The notes beneath the pieces were generated by a model. It was not told the origin of the DNA. It ran no database searches and was given only the letters and a program-made list of their open reading frames with translations. A program made the position numbers and the translations under genes. 64,000 bases of DNA from Campylobacter concisus (GTDB lineage: Bacteria; Campylobacterota; Campylobacteria; Campylobacterales; Campylobacteraceae), in the NCBI RefSeq assembly GCF_003048375.1, contig NZ_CP021642.1, positions 1,911,444-1,975,443 of the forward strand, read 5' to 3'. Positions 25,594 to 35,597 of this stretch are shown here, in pieces (position 1 is the stretch's first letter; each line of letters opens with the position of its first letter).

Positions 25594-26348
25594 CAAAGCC
25601 TAACCTCAACGTCATTTGCCTTGAGATACTCTTTTAGCTTTTTTATCTCTATCTCGCCAAAGTGAAATATCGAAGCAGCCAAACACGCATCGGCCCCAGC
25701 TTCAAAAGCATCTTTAAAATGCTCCATCTTGCCAGCGCCACCGCTTGCGATAGTAGGTATAGAAAGCGCACTAAAGATCTTTGTCAGCTCTAGACTAAAG
25801 CCCTGTTTGACGCCATCATTGTCCATAGACGTTAGCAATATCTCCCCTGCTCCACGCGACTCAACCTCTTTTGCCCAAGCAAAGGCATCTTTTTTGGTAT
25901 CGATCCTGCCGCCATTTATAAAAACGCTATAACCATTTTCGATCTTTTTAGCATCGATCGCTACGACGACACACTGCGAGCCAAATTTCTTAGCAGCTTC
26001 GTCGATCAAATTTGGATCTTTTATCGCTGATGAGTTTAGGCTCACCTTGTCGCAGCCCGCATTTAAAAGGCGCGATATATCATCGATCGTGCGTATGCCA
26101 CCGCCAACGGTTAGGGGTATAAAAAGCTTACTTGCGACCTTTTTTACCACATCAACTATCGTATCACGGCCAAGGTGAGAGGCTGTGATATCCAAAAAGC
26201 ACAGCTCGTCAGCGCCCTCGTCGTTGTATCTTTTAGCTATCTCGACTGGGTCTCCAGCATCAACAAGTCCAACAAAATTTACACCTTTTACGACCCTGCC
26301 ATCTTTTACGTCGAGGCATGGGATTATGCGTTTTGCAAAATGATTCAA
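25593..26348 (-). CDS. hisF: Imidazole glycerol phosphate synthase subunit HisF
   Basis: 251 residues, a (beta/alpha)8 barrel with the two catalytic Asp residues in [14 protein letters not shown] (Asp14) and VVAIDAKK (about Asp134). Phosphate loops lie at VGGGIRT and ASGGAG. With HisH it cyclises PRFAR to IGP and AICAR in histidine synthesis. The start is TTG at 26348 with AAAGGATAAAT upstream. No other his gene is adjacent, as usual for Campylobacter. Confidence 0.95.
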   Translation of the reverse strand: MNHFAKRIIPCLDVKDGRVVKGVNFVGLVDAGDPVEIAKRYNDEGADELCFLDITASHLGRDTIVDVVKKVASKLFIPLTVGGGIRTIDDISRLLNAGCDKVSLNSSAIKDPNLIDEAAKKFGSQCVVVAIDAKKIENGYSVFINGGRIDTKKDAFAWAKEVESRGAGEILLTSMDNDGVKQGFSLELTKIFSALSIPTIASGGAGKMEHFKDAFEAGADACLAASIFHFGEIEIKKLKEYLKANDVEVRL

Positions 26349-26350
26349 AT

Positions 26351-29300
26351 TTATCCTTTGTCTATCTTTCTAGCTGCCACCTCAAAATATGGCAAACTAG
26401 CCCAATTTTCTCGGTTTCCAACTATATAAATAACCTCTTTTGCTCTTGTTAGCGCCACGTTTAGCAAGTTTGGCTTGCTAGCAGCCCACGCTCTAGCACC
26501 CTTTGTCGCCCCACCTAACACAAATACGATAATGTCAGCCTCTTTGCCCTGCATAGTGTGGATAGTGCCAGCACCTTTTAAATTTCTACAAACATCTTTA
26601 AATGGCGTTATTATCCTGATGTTATAATTTTGGCTAGCTAGCTCGCCTGCTAAGAGCTCTTTAACCACCTCACCCTCGGCTTTATTGTAGTTACCTATCC
26701 ACTCTTCGCTTCTAACGTCTATCCACTTTGTTTGCACGTTAGTGTTTGCAAATTTACTAGCCGCGTTTCTGCCAAGTATCATCATATCATCGTAGATAGT
26801 CTCGTTTGAGGTCTCAAACATAGGGTTAGCGCATCTTCTATGCACGATCAGTGGTGAGCCGACCCAGATACTCTCACCGCTACCTTTTATATATGTGCCG
26901 ATATTCTGCACCTTGTCTGCCCTTAGTTGCACAGAGGATTTAAGCAAGTTAAACTCCTCCTTTGCTTCGCAGTAGCTAAGTATCGCGTTATTTAAACTAA
27001 CTGGCAGCGTTACGACAGGTTCAAGTTGAAGTGGGTCGCCAACCACCACGGCCATCTTTGAGCGAAGCAAGGCGCCTAACGCGTTAGTTAAATTTGCCTG
27101 CCCTGCTTCGTCTATCAAAAGCATGCCTATATCGCCATTTAAAAGGTCTTTAAAGGTGTTATTAAACGAGGCAAAAGTCGAGTTAACAACAGGCGTTAGC
27201 AAGAAGAGCCCCTTGATAACCTCGCGTCTATGCTTTGCCTCTAAGCCGTTTTTCTCAGCCATCTTTTCATCGTTAAAGATAACGCTAAGGGCACGTAAAT
27301 TTGTCCTGACAGCCTCTTTGCAGGCAAAAATGGCAGCTTTGTGCAAATTTAGCGCCTCTTTAAAAAGCTCTATCCTAGCCCTAAAAAGCTTTGTCTTGTG
27401 AAATTCCTGGTCTATGCCACGCTCCATCATAAATGGCATACTCTTTTGCATCTCTTCGTTGCTCTCGCTAAAGCTGCCGTTTAGAAAGATATCTAGCTCC
27501 TCGCTCCTGCCAAGTATCTTTTGACGTCTAGCAAAGTCGCTTTGCAACCTTTTGTAAAGATTTATCTTAGTATTTAGCTCTGCAGCCCTGTTCTCAAGCT
27601 CTGCTATCTCGCTTTTTAGCTCATTTAGCCTTGCTTCATTTTTTTCTTTGCTCTCGCCATTTTGCTTACTAGCTTTTAAATTTTGCTCAGCTATCTGGCG
27701 GTTTATCTCACCAACTTTTAGCGCCTCGTTATTATACTTTTCAAAGGCCTCTGTCTTAAAAATCTGCTGAAAGAGAAAAAATGGCGGCTTTTCTGGCGTG
27801 CTTAGATACTCCTGCAACGCTTCATTTTGACTAACAACTCTTGTTAGCTCGCTAAATTCAGCCTTTTTGTCTTCAAGCTTGCCACTAATGCTAGTAAATT
27901 CGCTCTCAAGCGGAGATAAAAGCTCCTCTATCTGCTTGGCTGAGTTATAACTCTCTAGCCTTCTATCAACGTCAGCTAGCTCTGTTTTAAGGCTCTTTAG
28001 CTCCTCTTCTTTGATCCTGATCTCGCTAAAAAGTAAATTTGCCTCGTGAAGTGCGAGATTAAATTTCTCCTTTGCCACGTCAAAGTCATCAACCCCTTCG
28101 CCAACTGCCAGATATTTGCCAAGCCCCATCAAAAAGCCATCTTGCTCCAAAAACTCGCCATACTCTTTTGATATCTCATCATGCTGGCTGTGAGTAGCCT
28201 CGATCTTTACGCCATTAATTGCATTAAAAACAAAATTTGACTTGTTTTGTTTTGAGCCAAGCGCCACGCAAAATAGCCCCCAAGCTAGCTTTGAGATAAA
28301 GGACTTCTCGCCAAATTCACTCTTTTCATCAGCCGAGAGCAGCCTTGTGGCTATAAATTTAAAATAATCAATCTCGCCCGCATAATCCCCTATACTCTTT
28401 AGCTGACTTAGCTCCTTGCTCAAAATCTCAACCGCGCCGTTATTGCAAGAGCTAACGACCATCTCGAAGCCCTGCAGCTCGTCATTTAGCCTAAAATAAA
28501 GCGCCTTTTCGTCGCTATCATAAACTGGCTCAAAGATATCGTGCCTGCTCATTTGCGCGAGCTTCATCGCCCTAAGCGTCACCACTTCAGCCATCACGTC
28601 CTTTAAAAGTGTCGTTTTCCCAGTACCTGGAGCGCCATTTACGCTATAAATCCCGCCGTTGCCTTCTTTAAATTTCTCTATGATATTATTTTGCGCCATT
28701 TGCTGCGAGAAATTTAGAGCAAAATCACTCGCAAAAGCCGATCTTGGGTAGCGCTCAGCCCCAAAAAAGTCCCTAACAGCCCTTTGATTTAGCTCATCTC
28801 TAACATCAAGCCTCTCAAATTTATTCTCACCGCCCTCGTCCAAAAACTGATCCGTCAGCGCGTGCGTCCTGCCTGATTCATAAAATTTGATAAGTAAATT
28901 TATATCATCTATAAAAAAGCTATTTAAAAGGGCGTCGTTCTCTTTAAAATTTGGATCAACGATCCTTACTTCAAGTCTGATCACATCTTTGCAAAATGGC
29001 GTCTTTAGCGAGCTTTTTAGCTCCTCGTGCACTGCTTTTACATAGTTGCTAAGCTTCATTTTCTCTTTGTGGATAGAAATTTTATCCTTGATGTGCTCGC
29101 ACTCTTTGTTAAAGTCGTTTTGACTGATCTCTTTTAGGTGGTTTAGGCGCACCATCGCCCATGGAGCCGTTGGGATAAAAAGCTCATTTGATGAGTTTGG
29201 CGTAAAAAATGGACTTAGCTCATCATCTAAATTTGCATCTTTTAAGGCAAAACTTTGCTCATTTTTGTAAAAGAGCAGATCGCCAGAGAGCTTAAGCTTA

Positions 29301-29629
29301 TAACAAAATGCCTTTTCAAAGCTCGTTTGCTCAGAGCGTAGCTCATCTAAAATTTGCTCTTTTTCAAATTTCACCTTTGCTAGCTTTGATATCGCAAGGG
29401 CGAGCAAGTCCGTCTCAAAAATACCGCCATAAATCGAAATTTCTACACCATTTTTTAAAAGTGACCTATCAAATGCCCTTAAAATTTGCATAAATTTCTC
29501 ATCAAAATTTGCGATCTCAAGGTCCATTGATTTTTTAAATTTGCTATTTGTCTTTTTTGGCTCGTCTAAGGTTTTTGGCTCTAAATATTGTGATAATAAA
29601 AAGTATTTTAAGGTGTTTGCCCTACTCAA
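26351..29629 (-). CDS. Large SF1 helicase of the DNA2/NAM7 (Upf1-like) type
   Basis: 1092 residues. Walker [10 protein letters not shown] is at 333-341, the DEAD-like box [11 protein letters not shown] near 840, [10 protein letters not shown] shortly after, and the C-terminal motifs [11 protein letters not shown] (near 1025) and [15 protein letters not shown]. Between Walker A and motif II a long, charged, largely coiled-coil insertion spans about 500-720. The N-terminal 300 residues are not recognised. It starts at TTG (29629); an internal ATG at codon 35 lacks a ribosome site. ATP-driven nucleic acid unwinding is likely; some such proteins belong to defence systems, but the neighbours (hisF, ksgA) are housekeeping. 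Confidence 0.78.
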   Translation of the reverse strand: MSRANTLKYFLLSQYLEPKTLDEPKKTNSKFKKSMDLEIANFDEKFMQILRAFDRSLLKNGVEISIYGGIFETDLLALAISKLAKVKFEKEQILDELRSEQTSFEKAFCYKLKLSGDLLFYKNEQSFALKDANLDDELSPFFTPNSSNELFIPTAPWAMVRLNHLKEISQNDFNKECEHIKDKISIHKEKMKLSNYVKAVHEELKSSLKTPFCKDVIRLEVRIVDPNFKENDALLNSFFIDDINLLIKFYESGRTHALTDQFLDEGGENKFERLDVRDELNQRAVRDFFGAERYPRSAFASDFALNFSQQMAQNNIIEKFKEGNGGIYSVNGAPGTGKTTLLKDVMAEVVTLRAMKLAQMSRHDIFEPVYDSDEKALYFRLNDELQGFEMVVSSCNNGAVEILSKELSQLKSIGDYAGEIDYFKFIATRLLSADEKSEFGEKSFISKLAWGLFCVALGSKQNKSNFVFNAINGVKIEATHSQHDEISKEYGEFLEQDGFLMGLGKYLAVGEGVDDFDVAKEKFNLALHEANLLFSEIRIKEEELKSLKTELADVDRRLESYNSAKQIEELLSPLESEFTSISGKLEDKKAEFSELTRVVSQNEALQEYLSTPEKPPFFLFQQIFKTEAFEKYNNEALKVGEINRQIAEQNLKASKQNGESKEKNEARLNELKSEIAELENRAAELNTKINLYKRLQSDFARRQKILGRSEELDIFLNGSFSESNEEMQKSMPFMMERGIDQEFHKTKLFRARIELFKEALNLHKAAIFACKEAVRTNLRALSVIFNDEKMAEKNGLEAKHRREVIKGLFLLTPVVNSTFASFNNTFKDLLNGDIGMLLIDEAGQANLTNALGALLRSKMAVVVGDPLQLEPVVTLPVSLNNAILSYCEAKEEFNLLKSSVQLRADKVQNIGTYIKGSGESIWVGSPLIVHRRCANPMFETSNETIYDDMMILGRNAASKFANTNVQTKWIDVRSEEWIGNYNKAEGEVVKELLAGELASQNYNIRIITPFKDVCRNLKGAGTIHTMQGKEADIIVFVLGGATKGARAWAASKPNLLNVALTRAKEVIYIVGNRENWASLPYFEVAARKIDKG

Positions 29630-29735
29630 ATTTGCGCCTTATTTTGTTTTTATTTAGTGATTATAGTCCATTTTATATATGATTAAACTAAACTTGTAAT
29701 CATTGTATAAGTAATTTTTGGCTAATATCGCGGCT

Positions 29736-30578
29736 ATGATAAAGGCAAAAAAGCACTTTGGACAGAATTTTTTACAAGACAAAGCGACACTAGATAAGAT
29801 CATCCAAGCGATACCCAAGGACGTAGAAAACGTCGTTGAGATTGGGCCTGGCTTAGGTGATTTGACATTTAGACTTTTGCAAATTTATAAGACGACCTCT
29901 TTTGAGATAGATTGTGAGCTGTTTCAAATTTTAAAGGTCAAATTTGCAAATGAGATCCAAAATGGACAATTAAAACTTTTTTGTAAAGATGCTTTAGAGC
30001 AGTGGCAGCAAGAGGGCGGACTAAGTAGCCAGAACTACTTTTTAGTCGCAAATTTACCCTATTACGTTGCTACGAAGATGATACTAAATGCGATAGATGA
30101 CGAAAAATGCCTTGGACTTATCGTGATGATACAAAAAGAGGTTGCTCTTAAATTTAGCGCAAAGAGCAAGGATAAAGAATTTAGCGCTTTATCGATCTTC
30201 GCTTCACTTCAAGGCAGGTGTGAGCTTTTGTTTGACGTGGATTCAAAGCTTTTTAATCCACCTCCAAAGGTCACATCCTCAGTCATCAAACTACAAAAAA
30301 CAAAAAAGATTTTTGGCAAAGACGGGATTTTCAAAGATGCAAAACAATACGAGGCTTTTAAAGCATTTTTAAGAGCTGCATTTGCTTCGCCAAGAAAGAC
30401 GCTTTTGAAAAATTTATCCACAAATTTTGACAAAAAGGCGTTAGAAGAAATTTTTGAAGACCTAGGCTTAGCTCAAAATTTACGTCCACACGAACTAGAT
30501 GTCGATTCTTATCTAAAAGTATTTGAAAGATTAAAGGAAGATAATGAACGACAAAAACGAAGAGAAAGTTGTAACTAA
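29736..30578 (+). CDS. ksgA: 16S rRNA dimethyladenosine transferase
   Basis: 280 residues from the ATG at 29736 (MIKAKKHFGQNFL); a TTG 18 bases earlier is possible but less typical. The SAM site is EIGPGLGDLT and the target-base motif is NLPYYVAT. It dimethylates A1518 and A1519 of 16S rRNA during small-subunit maturation. Its last 35 bases overlap the start of rnj, so translation is coupled. Confidence 0.93.
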   Translation: MIKAKKHFGQNFLQDKATLDKIIQAIPKDVENVVEIGPGLGDLTFRLLQIYKTTSFEIDCELFQILKVKFANEIQNGQLKLFCKDALEQWQQEGGLSSQNYFLVANLPYYVATKMILNAIDDEKCLGLIVMIQKEVALKFSAKSKDKEFSALSIFASLQGRCELLFDVDSKLFNPPPKVTSSVIKLQKTKKIFGKDGIFKDAKQYEAFKAFLRAAFASPRKTLLKNLSTNFDKKALEEIFEDLGLAQNLRPHELDVDSYLKVFERLKEDNERQKRRESCN

Positions 30579-32697
30579 CCAAAGTAAAAACAACAAAAGA
30601 CGAAGATTTAGACCAAAAAACAAGCCAAAACAAGAGGGCGAAACTACCGAGCAAACATCACTAGCAAGCAAAAGCGTGATAGATAACTTCTTTGCAGCAG
30701 AGCAGGCTGAAGCCAAAACGCATGCCGAGCCAAAAAGTCAAAATCCTCGCCCAAAAAAGCAAAGAAATAATAAAAATCAAAACAAAACTGGCGAAAACAA
30801 TAAGCCAAAAGAGCAAAAACAGCAAAAAGAAAAGCCAAAACAAGAGCCAAAAGCTGAAGCTAAAAACGAGACAAAAGAGCAAAAAGAAAAGCCAAAAAAG
30901 GCTAAAAAACCAAAGAAAAATTTACCTGCAAAACTAAATGGCAACGAGCAGTGGCAACAAGATATCGCAAGCGCGATGGAGGCAAACAAAGCCACTCACG
31001 AGCTAAGACTTGAGCCACTAAAATATCTAAACTCAAGCGAGCATAAAATTCGCATAACTCCACTTGGCGGTCTTGGCGAGATCGGCGGCAATATGACGGT
31101 CTTTGAGACAGAAACTAGCGCTATAATCGTTGATATCGGCATGAGCTTTCCAAGCGAGAGCATGCACGGCGTGGATATCCTCATCCCAGACTTTGACTAC
31201 GTTCGCAAGATAAAAGATAAGATAAAAGGCGTCATCATCACTCACGCACATGAGGATCACATCGGCGCAGTGCCTTATTTTTACAAAGAGTTTAAATTTC
31301 CTATCTACGCCACACCGTTACCACTTGGCATGATAAATAATAAATTTGAAGAGCACGGACTAAAACAAGAGCGCTCACTCTTTAGATCAGTCGAAAAAAG
31401 AAAGCCATATCTCATAGGTGACTTTGAGGTCGAGTGGATACATATCACGCACTCTATCATCGACGCCTCAGCACTTGCGATCACGACAAAGGCTGGCACG
31501 ATCATCCACACAGGCGACTTTAAGATCGACCACACGCCGATAGATGGCTACCCAACAGACCTTGGCAGACTAGCGTATTACGGCGAGCGTGGCGTGCTTT
31601 GTCTATTAAGCGATAGCACAAACAGCTACAAAGAGGGCTTTACAAAGAGCGAAAGCAGCGTTGGTAAGACCTTTGACGCGATATTTTCAAAGGCAAAAGG
31701 CCGCGTCATAATGAGCACATTTAGCTCAAATATCCACCGAGTCTATCAAGCGATCGAGTGGGGCTTAAAATACAACCGCAAAGTCTGTGTCATCGGTAGA
31801 TCAATGGAGAGAAATTTATACACTGCTATGGAGCTTGGCTACATCAAGCTTGATAAGAAAATTTTTATCGATGCAAACGAGGTTGGTAAATTTAAAGATG
31901 ACGAGGTGCTTATCGTCACTACTGGCTCTCAGGGCGAGACTATGAGCGCGCTTTACCGCATGGCGACAGATGAGCACAAATATATAAAGATAAAGCCGAC
32001 TGATCAGATAATCATCAGCTCAAAAGCGATCCCAGGCAACGAAAACAGCGTCTCAACGGTGCTAAATTTCTTACTAAAATCAGGCGCGAGCGTCGCTTAT
32101 CAAGACTTTAGCGAGATCCACGTCAGCGGTCACGCAGCGCAAGAAGAGCAAAAGCTGATGCTTCGCCTCATAAAACCAAAATTTTTCTTGCCGGTGCATG
32201 GCGAGTACAACCACATCGCAAAGCATAAAGAGACGGCCATTAGCTGTGGTGTGGATGAGCGAAATATCTATCTAATGAGCGACGGCGATCAGATGGAGGT
32301 TTGCCAAAAGTACCTAAAACGTGTAAAAACGGTAAAAACTGGCAAAGTCTTCATAGATAATCAAATAAATAAACAAATCGCAGACGACGTCGTCATCGAC
32401 AGACAAAACCTAGCTGAAGCAGGGGTCGTCATGATAATCGCTCAAATTTCACGTCACGGCGCAAAACTCATCAACAAACCTCGCGTCATCAGCTACGGCC
32501 TTGTGGGCGACAAGCAAGACGCCGAGTTTAGAAAAGAGATGGAGGGCGTGCTAGAGCAGTATTTAAGCAACGTCAAAGAGGAGCTTTTGAAAGATAGCAG
32601 ACTACTCGAGTCACAGGTGCGCCAAGTGATCAGAAAGCACATATTTAGAAAGGTCAAAAAGTACCCAACTATCGTGCCGATCATCTATCTAATGTAA
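30544..32697 (+). CDS. rnj: Ribonuclease J
   Basis: 717 residues. The first 140 or so are a Lys/Gln/Asn/Pro-rich, disordered extension as in Helicobacter RNase J. The core has the metallo-beta-lactamase motif HAHEDHIGAVPYF (two-zinc site), DSTNSYKEGFT and the beta-CASP motif of the family, with the C-terminal HVSGHAAQEE and PVHGEYNH histidines. It degrades mRNA and matures RNA in bacteria without RNase E. AAGGAAG precedes the ATG inside ksgA. It is part of the ksgA-rnj-kdsD-rluB operon. Confidence 0.94.
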   Translation: MNDKNEEKVVTNQSKNNKRRRFRPKNKPKQEGETTEQTSLASKSVIDNFFAAEQAEAKTHAEPKSQNPRPKKQRNNKNQNKTGENNKPKEQKQQKEKPKQEPKAEAKNETKEQKEKPKKAKKPKKNLPAKLNGNEQWQQDIASAMEANKATHELRLEPLKYLNSSEHKIRITPLGGLGEIGGNMTVFETETSAIIVDIGMSFPSESMHGVDILIPDFDYVRKIKDKIKGVIITHAHEDHIGAVPYFYKEFKFPIYATPLPLGMINNKFEEHGLKQERSLFRSVEKRKPYLIGDFEVEWIHITHSIIDASALAITTKAGTIIHTGDFKIDHTPIDGYPTDLGRLAYYGERGVLCLLSDSTNSYKEGFTKSESSVGKTFDAIFSKAKGRVIMSTFSSNIHRVYQAIEWGLKYNRKVCVIGRSMERNLYTAMELGYIKLDKKIFIDANEVGKFKDDEVLIVTTGSQGETMSALYRMATDEHKYIKIKPTDQIIISSKAIPGNENSVSTVLNFLLKSGASVAYQDFSEIHVSGHAAQEEQKLMLRLIKPKFFLPVHGEYNHIAKHKETAISCGVDERNIYLMSDGDQMEVCQKYLKRVKTVKTGKVFIDNQINKQIADDVVIDRQNLAEAGVVMIIAQISRHGAKLINKPRVISYGLVGDKQDAEFRKEMEGVLEQYLSNVKEELLKDSRLLESQVRQVIRKHIFRKVKKYPTIVPIIYLM

Positions 32698-32706
32698 GGA
32701 AAATTT

Positions 32707-33660
32707 ATGCAAAAAGCCAACCAAATCGCCGCTGAAGTCTTAGAGATAGAAGCAAACGAGCTTTTAAGACACGCTAAAAGCGTGGAGATAGAAGATGCTG
32801 TAAATTTGATATTTAACGCAAAGGGCAAAGTCATAGTAACAGGCGTGGGCAAGAGCGGTCACGTGGGCGCAAAAATCGCTGCCACGCTTGCAAGCACTGG
32901 TACGCCAAGCTTTTTCTTACATCCGACAGAGGCCATGCATGGCGATCTTGGCATGATAGAAAAAGACGACATCTTGTTAGCCATTAGTTTTAGTGGCGAG
33001 AGCGATGAGCTTATCAAAATTTTGCCTCACGTAAAGCGCTTTGGCGTGAAAATCGTCGCCATGGCAAGAAGCAAGACAAGCTCACTTGGTAAATTTAGCG
33101 ATGCTTTTATAGATATAAATGTAGAGAAAGAGGCGTGCCCACTAAATGCCGCCCCAACGGCATCAACCACGCTAACGTTAGCTCTTGGCGATGCGTTAGC
33201 TGTTTGTTTGATGCAAAAGCGCGGCTTTAAAAAAGAGGACTTTGCAAATTTTCATCCAGGTGGCAGCCTTGGCAAGAGGCTATTTTTGAAGGTCAAAGAC
33301 GTGATGAGAAGCGAAAATTTACCGATAGTCCGCTGGAATGCAAGCCTAAAAAGCGCGATCGATACTATGACACATGGCAAGCTTGGCACGGTTCTCATCG
33401 TCGATAAAGATGGTGTGCTAGACGCTCTTTTAAGTGACGGCGATCTTAGGCGCGCGCTTATGAGAGAGGACTTTGACCTAGAAGAACCAGCGATGAAATT
33501 TGCAACCATGCATCCAAAAGAGATAAATGACAAAGAGATGTTAGCCGTAGATGCGTTAGCTTTAATAGAAAAGTATAAAATTCAGCTTCTAGCTGTCGTA
33601 GAAAATGGTGTGCCTGTGGGCGTTTTACACATCCATGACCTTGCAAATTTAGGACTATAA
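32707..33660 (+). CDS. kdsD: D-arabinose 5-phosphate isomerase (KpsF/GutQ family)
   Basis: 317 residues: a SIS domain (about 35-170, with GVGKSGHVGAKIAATLASTG and SFSGESDEL) followed by two CBS domains (about 200-317). It converts ribulose 5-phosphate to arabinose 5-phosphate, the first step to Kdo for lipooligosaccharide. AAGGAAAATTT precedes the ATG. It sits 9 bases after rnj and one base before rluB, so all are one transcript. Confidence 0.92.
   Translation: MQKANQIAAEVLEIEANELLRHAKSVEIEDAVNLIFNAKGKVIVTGVGKSGHVGAKIAATLASTGTPSFFLHPTEAMHGDLGMIEKDDILLAISFSGESDELIKILPHVKRFGVKIVAMARSKTSSLGKFSDAFIDINVEKEACPLNAAPTASTTLTLALGDALAVCLMQKRGFKKEDFANFHPGGSLGKRLFLKVKDVMRSENLPIVRWNASLKSAIDTMTHGKLGTVLIVDKDGVLDALLSDGDLRRALMREDFDLEEPAMKFATMHPKEINDKEMLAVDALALIEKYKIQLLAVVENGVPVGVLHIHDLANLGL
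33171..33182. repeat. GCTAACGTTAGC palindrome inside kdsD
   Basis: Second exact copy of the 12-base palindrome found in rlmN; GCGTTAGC follows 11 bases later. Confidence 0.7.
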
Positions 33661-33661
33661 A

Positions 33662-34435
33662 ATGGAAAAAACAAGACTAAATAAATTTATCTCACACAAC
33701 ACAAACTACTCACGCCGTGAGGCAGATGAGCTGATAAAAGCTGGCAAGGTTAGCATAGCAGGGCGTGTGGTTAGCGACCTTGCCACAAGCGTGGATGAAG
33801 ATGACAAAGTGCGCATAAATGGCCGTTTGATAAAGCTAAAAAAAGAATTTACCGTTATCGTTTATCACAAACAAAAGGGCGAGCTAGTTAGCAAAAAAGA
33901 TGACCGCGGACGAAAGACGATCTACGACACGTTAGATAAGAAATTTGCCAAATTTGTTAGCGTAGGGCGCCTAGACTACGCAAGTGAGGGACTACTTTTA
34001 CTAACTGACGCTCCAGCGATCGCCACAGCGCTCATGAATAGCGACTTAGAGCGCGAATACTACCTAAAGGTAAAAGGTGAGGTGACAAAAGAGGTGATAG
34101 AAGCGATGACAAATGGCTTTTTCGCCAAGGATGCCACCAAAGGCGCTCACGCAAAAACTACTATAAAATCAATGGAATTTAAGCCATTTCTAGCCTATAA
34201 AGTCTTTGGCTCAAGCGGTGGCTACACAAAACTAAAGGTCATCATAAATGAGGGTCAAAACAGAGAGCTACGCCGCTTCTTTGGCTACTTCGACCTTGAA
34301 GTGATGGACCTAAAACGTGTTAGTTTTGGACGCGTTAGCCTTGATATGCTAAAGCCTGGCAAATGGCGCTACTTTGAAAATAGCGAATACGAAGACCTAA
34401 GAGACTTTTTAAAAGTTAATAACGTTAGATACTAA
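33662..34435 (+). CDS. rluB: RsuA/RluB-family pseudouridine synthase
   Basis: 257 residues with an N-terminal S4 RNA-binding domain (RLNKFISHNTNYSRREADELIKAGKVSI begins it) and the catalytic Asp in VGRLDYASEGLLLLT. NEGQNRELRRFFGYF is the RsuA-type motif II. It most likely modifies 23S rRNA near position 2605 as RluB does, but RsuA- or RluE-like specificity cannot be excluded. It ends the ksgA operon. Confidence 0.85.
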   Translation: MEKTRLNKFISHNTNYSRREADELIKAGKVSIAGRVVSDLATSVDEDDKVRINGRLIKLKKEFTVIVYHKQKGELVSKKDDRGRKTIYDTLDKKFAKFVSVGRLDYASEGLLLLTDAPAIATALMNSDLEREYYLKVKGEVTKEVIEAMTNGFFAKDATKGAHAKTTIKSMEFKPFLAYKVFGSSGGYTKLKVIINEGQNRELRRFFGYFDLEVMDLKRVSFGRVSLDMLKPGKWRYFENSEYEDLRDFLKVNNVRY

Positions 34436-34492
34436 CATCAGGCTTGTTTCTCTAGCAAAAAGGCAAGCTAAATTTACAAAAATGAAGAAGAG

Positions 34493-35077
34493 ATGAAAAA
34501 GATTGTTCTTTTATCCATGATCTTACTAACTACCAGCTTTTGCGAGGATCTTTTCAAACTTGGGCTTGAAGCTTATAATAAAGGCGAGTTTGATAAAGCT
34601 GCCAAGCAATGGCAAAAAGCTTGTGACGATAATGTCGCCCGTGCTTGTCATAACTTAGGAGTTTTATACGAGGACGCTAAAGGCGTAAAACAAGACTATC
34701 ACAAAGCAGCCAAGCTATATAAAAGGTCATGCGATGGCGGATTTGCTGGTAGCTGCCTAAATTTAGGGGCTTTATATATAAAAGATCAAGGCATAGGACA
34801 AGACTATATCAAGGCTATCAATCTATACAAAAAGGCTTGCGACGGCGATATCGCCCAAGCTTGCCATAACTTAGGTGTTTTATATGCGCTAGGCAAATAC
34901 ATAAATCAGGACTATCGCTTGGCAAAAAGATACGTTTTTAAAGCTTGCGCTCTAGGTTTCCAAGATGGGTGCGACTATCTTAATAAAATGATTGCCGCAG
35001 ACGAGAATGATGAAAAGATTGAGATCATATTTAAAACTATGAGTAAAACTATCAATCATCTAAAACAAATCGACTAA
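34493..35077 (+). CDS. Secreted Sel1-repeat, cysteine-rich protein (Hcp-like)
   Basis: 194 residues with a Sec signal peptide (ends near FCEDL). About three Sel1/TPR-like repeats of some 36 residues each carry a Cys pair eight apart (ACDDNVARACHNLG, CDGGFAGSCLNLG, CDGDIAQACHNLG), the spacing of Helicobacter Hcp proteins, in which each pair forms a disulfide. Beta-lactamase-like names for such proteins are historical. It is on the plus strand, converging with the end of the mcc cluster. The role is unknown. Confidence 0.82.
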   Translation: MKKIVLLSMILLTTSFCEDLFKLGLEAYNKGEFDKAAKQWQKACDDNVARACHNLGVLYEDAKGVKQDYHKAAKLYKRSCDGGFAGSCLNLGALYIKDQGIGQDYIKAINLYKKACDGDIAQACHNLGVLYALGKYINQDYRLAKRYVFKACALGFQDGCDYLNKMIAADENDEKIEIIFKTMSKTINHLKQID

Positions 35078-35087
35078 CTTCGTAAAT

Positions 35088-35597
35088 TTATATCTTATTT
35101 TCTGAAAGTAGGATGTTTATATATGGATTTAGAAGTGTTTCGCCACGTGCTGCGTAGAGCAAGACCTCTTTAAAGTAGTTGTCGTTTATGCCGTAAGTGT
35201 GAAACTCATACGCCCCTATGCCGTATCCCATCGGCGTGATATCGACCCTCGAGTACCAGGCATCTTGCGCTAGGATGTAGCGGTTTGTATCTCTTGAATA
35301 GACATATAACTTGATCTTATCTTTGCTCTTTTGCGCCATATACCAGATGAAAGAATTTGTGACGTCGTTAAAAAAGTAGATGTCGCCATTTGGCATGATC
35401 GCCTGAGCTGTGTCGTTGTTATCAGCGATGAGCGTCCTGCTCTCATAACATATAAATTTATTTGGCGTAAGCTGCTCTATGGGCTCAGACTTGCCGTTAT
35501 TTAGGACTAAAATTTTATCGTCGCTTATGTCAGCATTATAGGCGAGCACGGCTAAGACTAGAGCCAACAAACAAAGAGAAAAAATTTGCTTTATCAA
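35088..35597 (-). CDS. Membrane-anchored NosL-like protein lacking the CxxC site
   Basis: 169 residues from a TTG at 35597, which overlaps the preceding stop codon (TTGA) and has AAGAGGA upstream; an in-frame start at 35657 would overlap the previous gene by 64 bases. One N-terminal membrane helix (about 5-22) is followed by a domain with NosL-type landmarks: GDIYFFND, WYMAQKS and PMGYGIGAYEF. A single Cys (KFICYESR) stands where NosL proteins have CxxCGM. It may bind copper differently or only structurally. It is last in the mcc cluster. Confidence 0.6.
   Translation of the reverse strand: MIKQIFSLCLLALVLAVLAYNADISDDKILVLNNGKSEPIEQLTPNKFICYESRTLIADNNDTAQAIMPNGDIYFFNDVTNSFIWYMAQKSKDKIKLYVYSRDTNRYILAQDAWYSRVDITPMGYGIGAYEFHTYGINDNYFKEVLLYAARGETLLNPYINILLSENKI

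Noticed and set aside
34493..35077. Beta-lactamase HcpA
   Set aside because: Only the Sel1/Hcp repeat pattern is seen; such proteins are not convincingly beta-lactamases.
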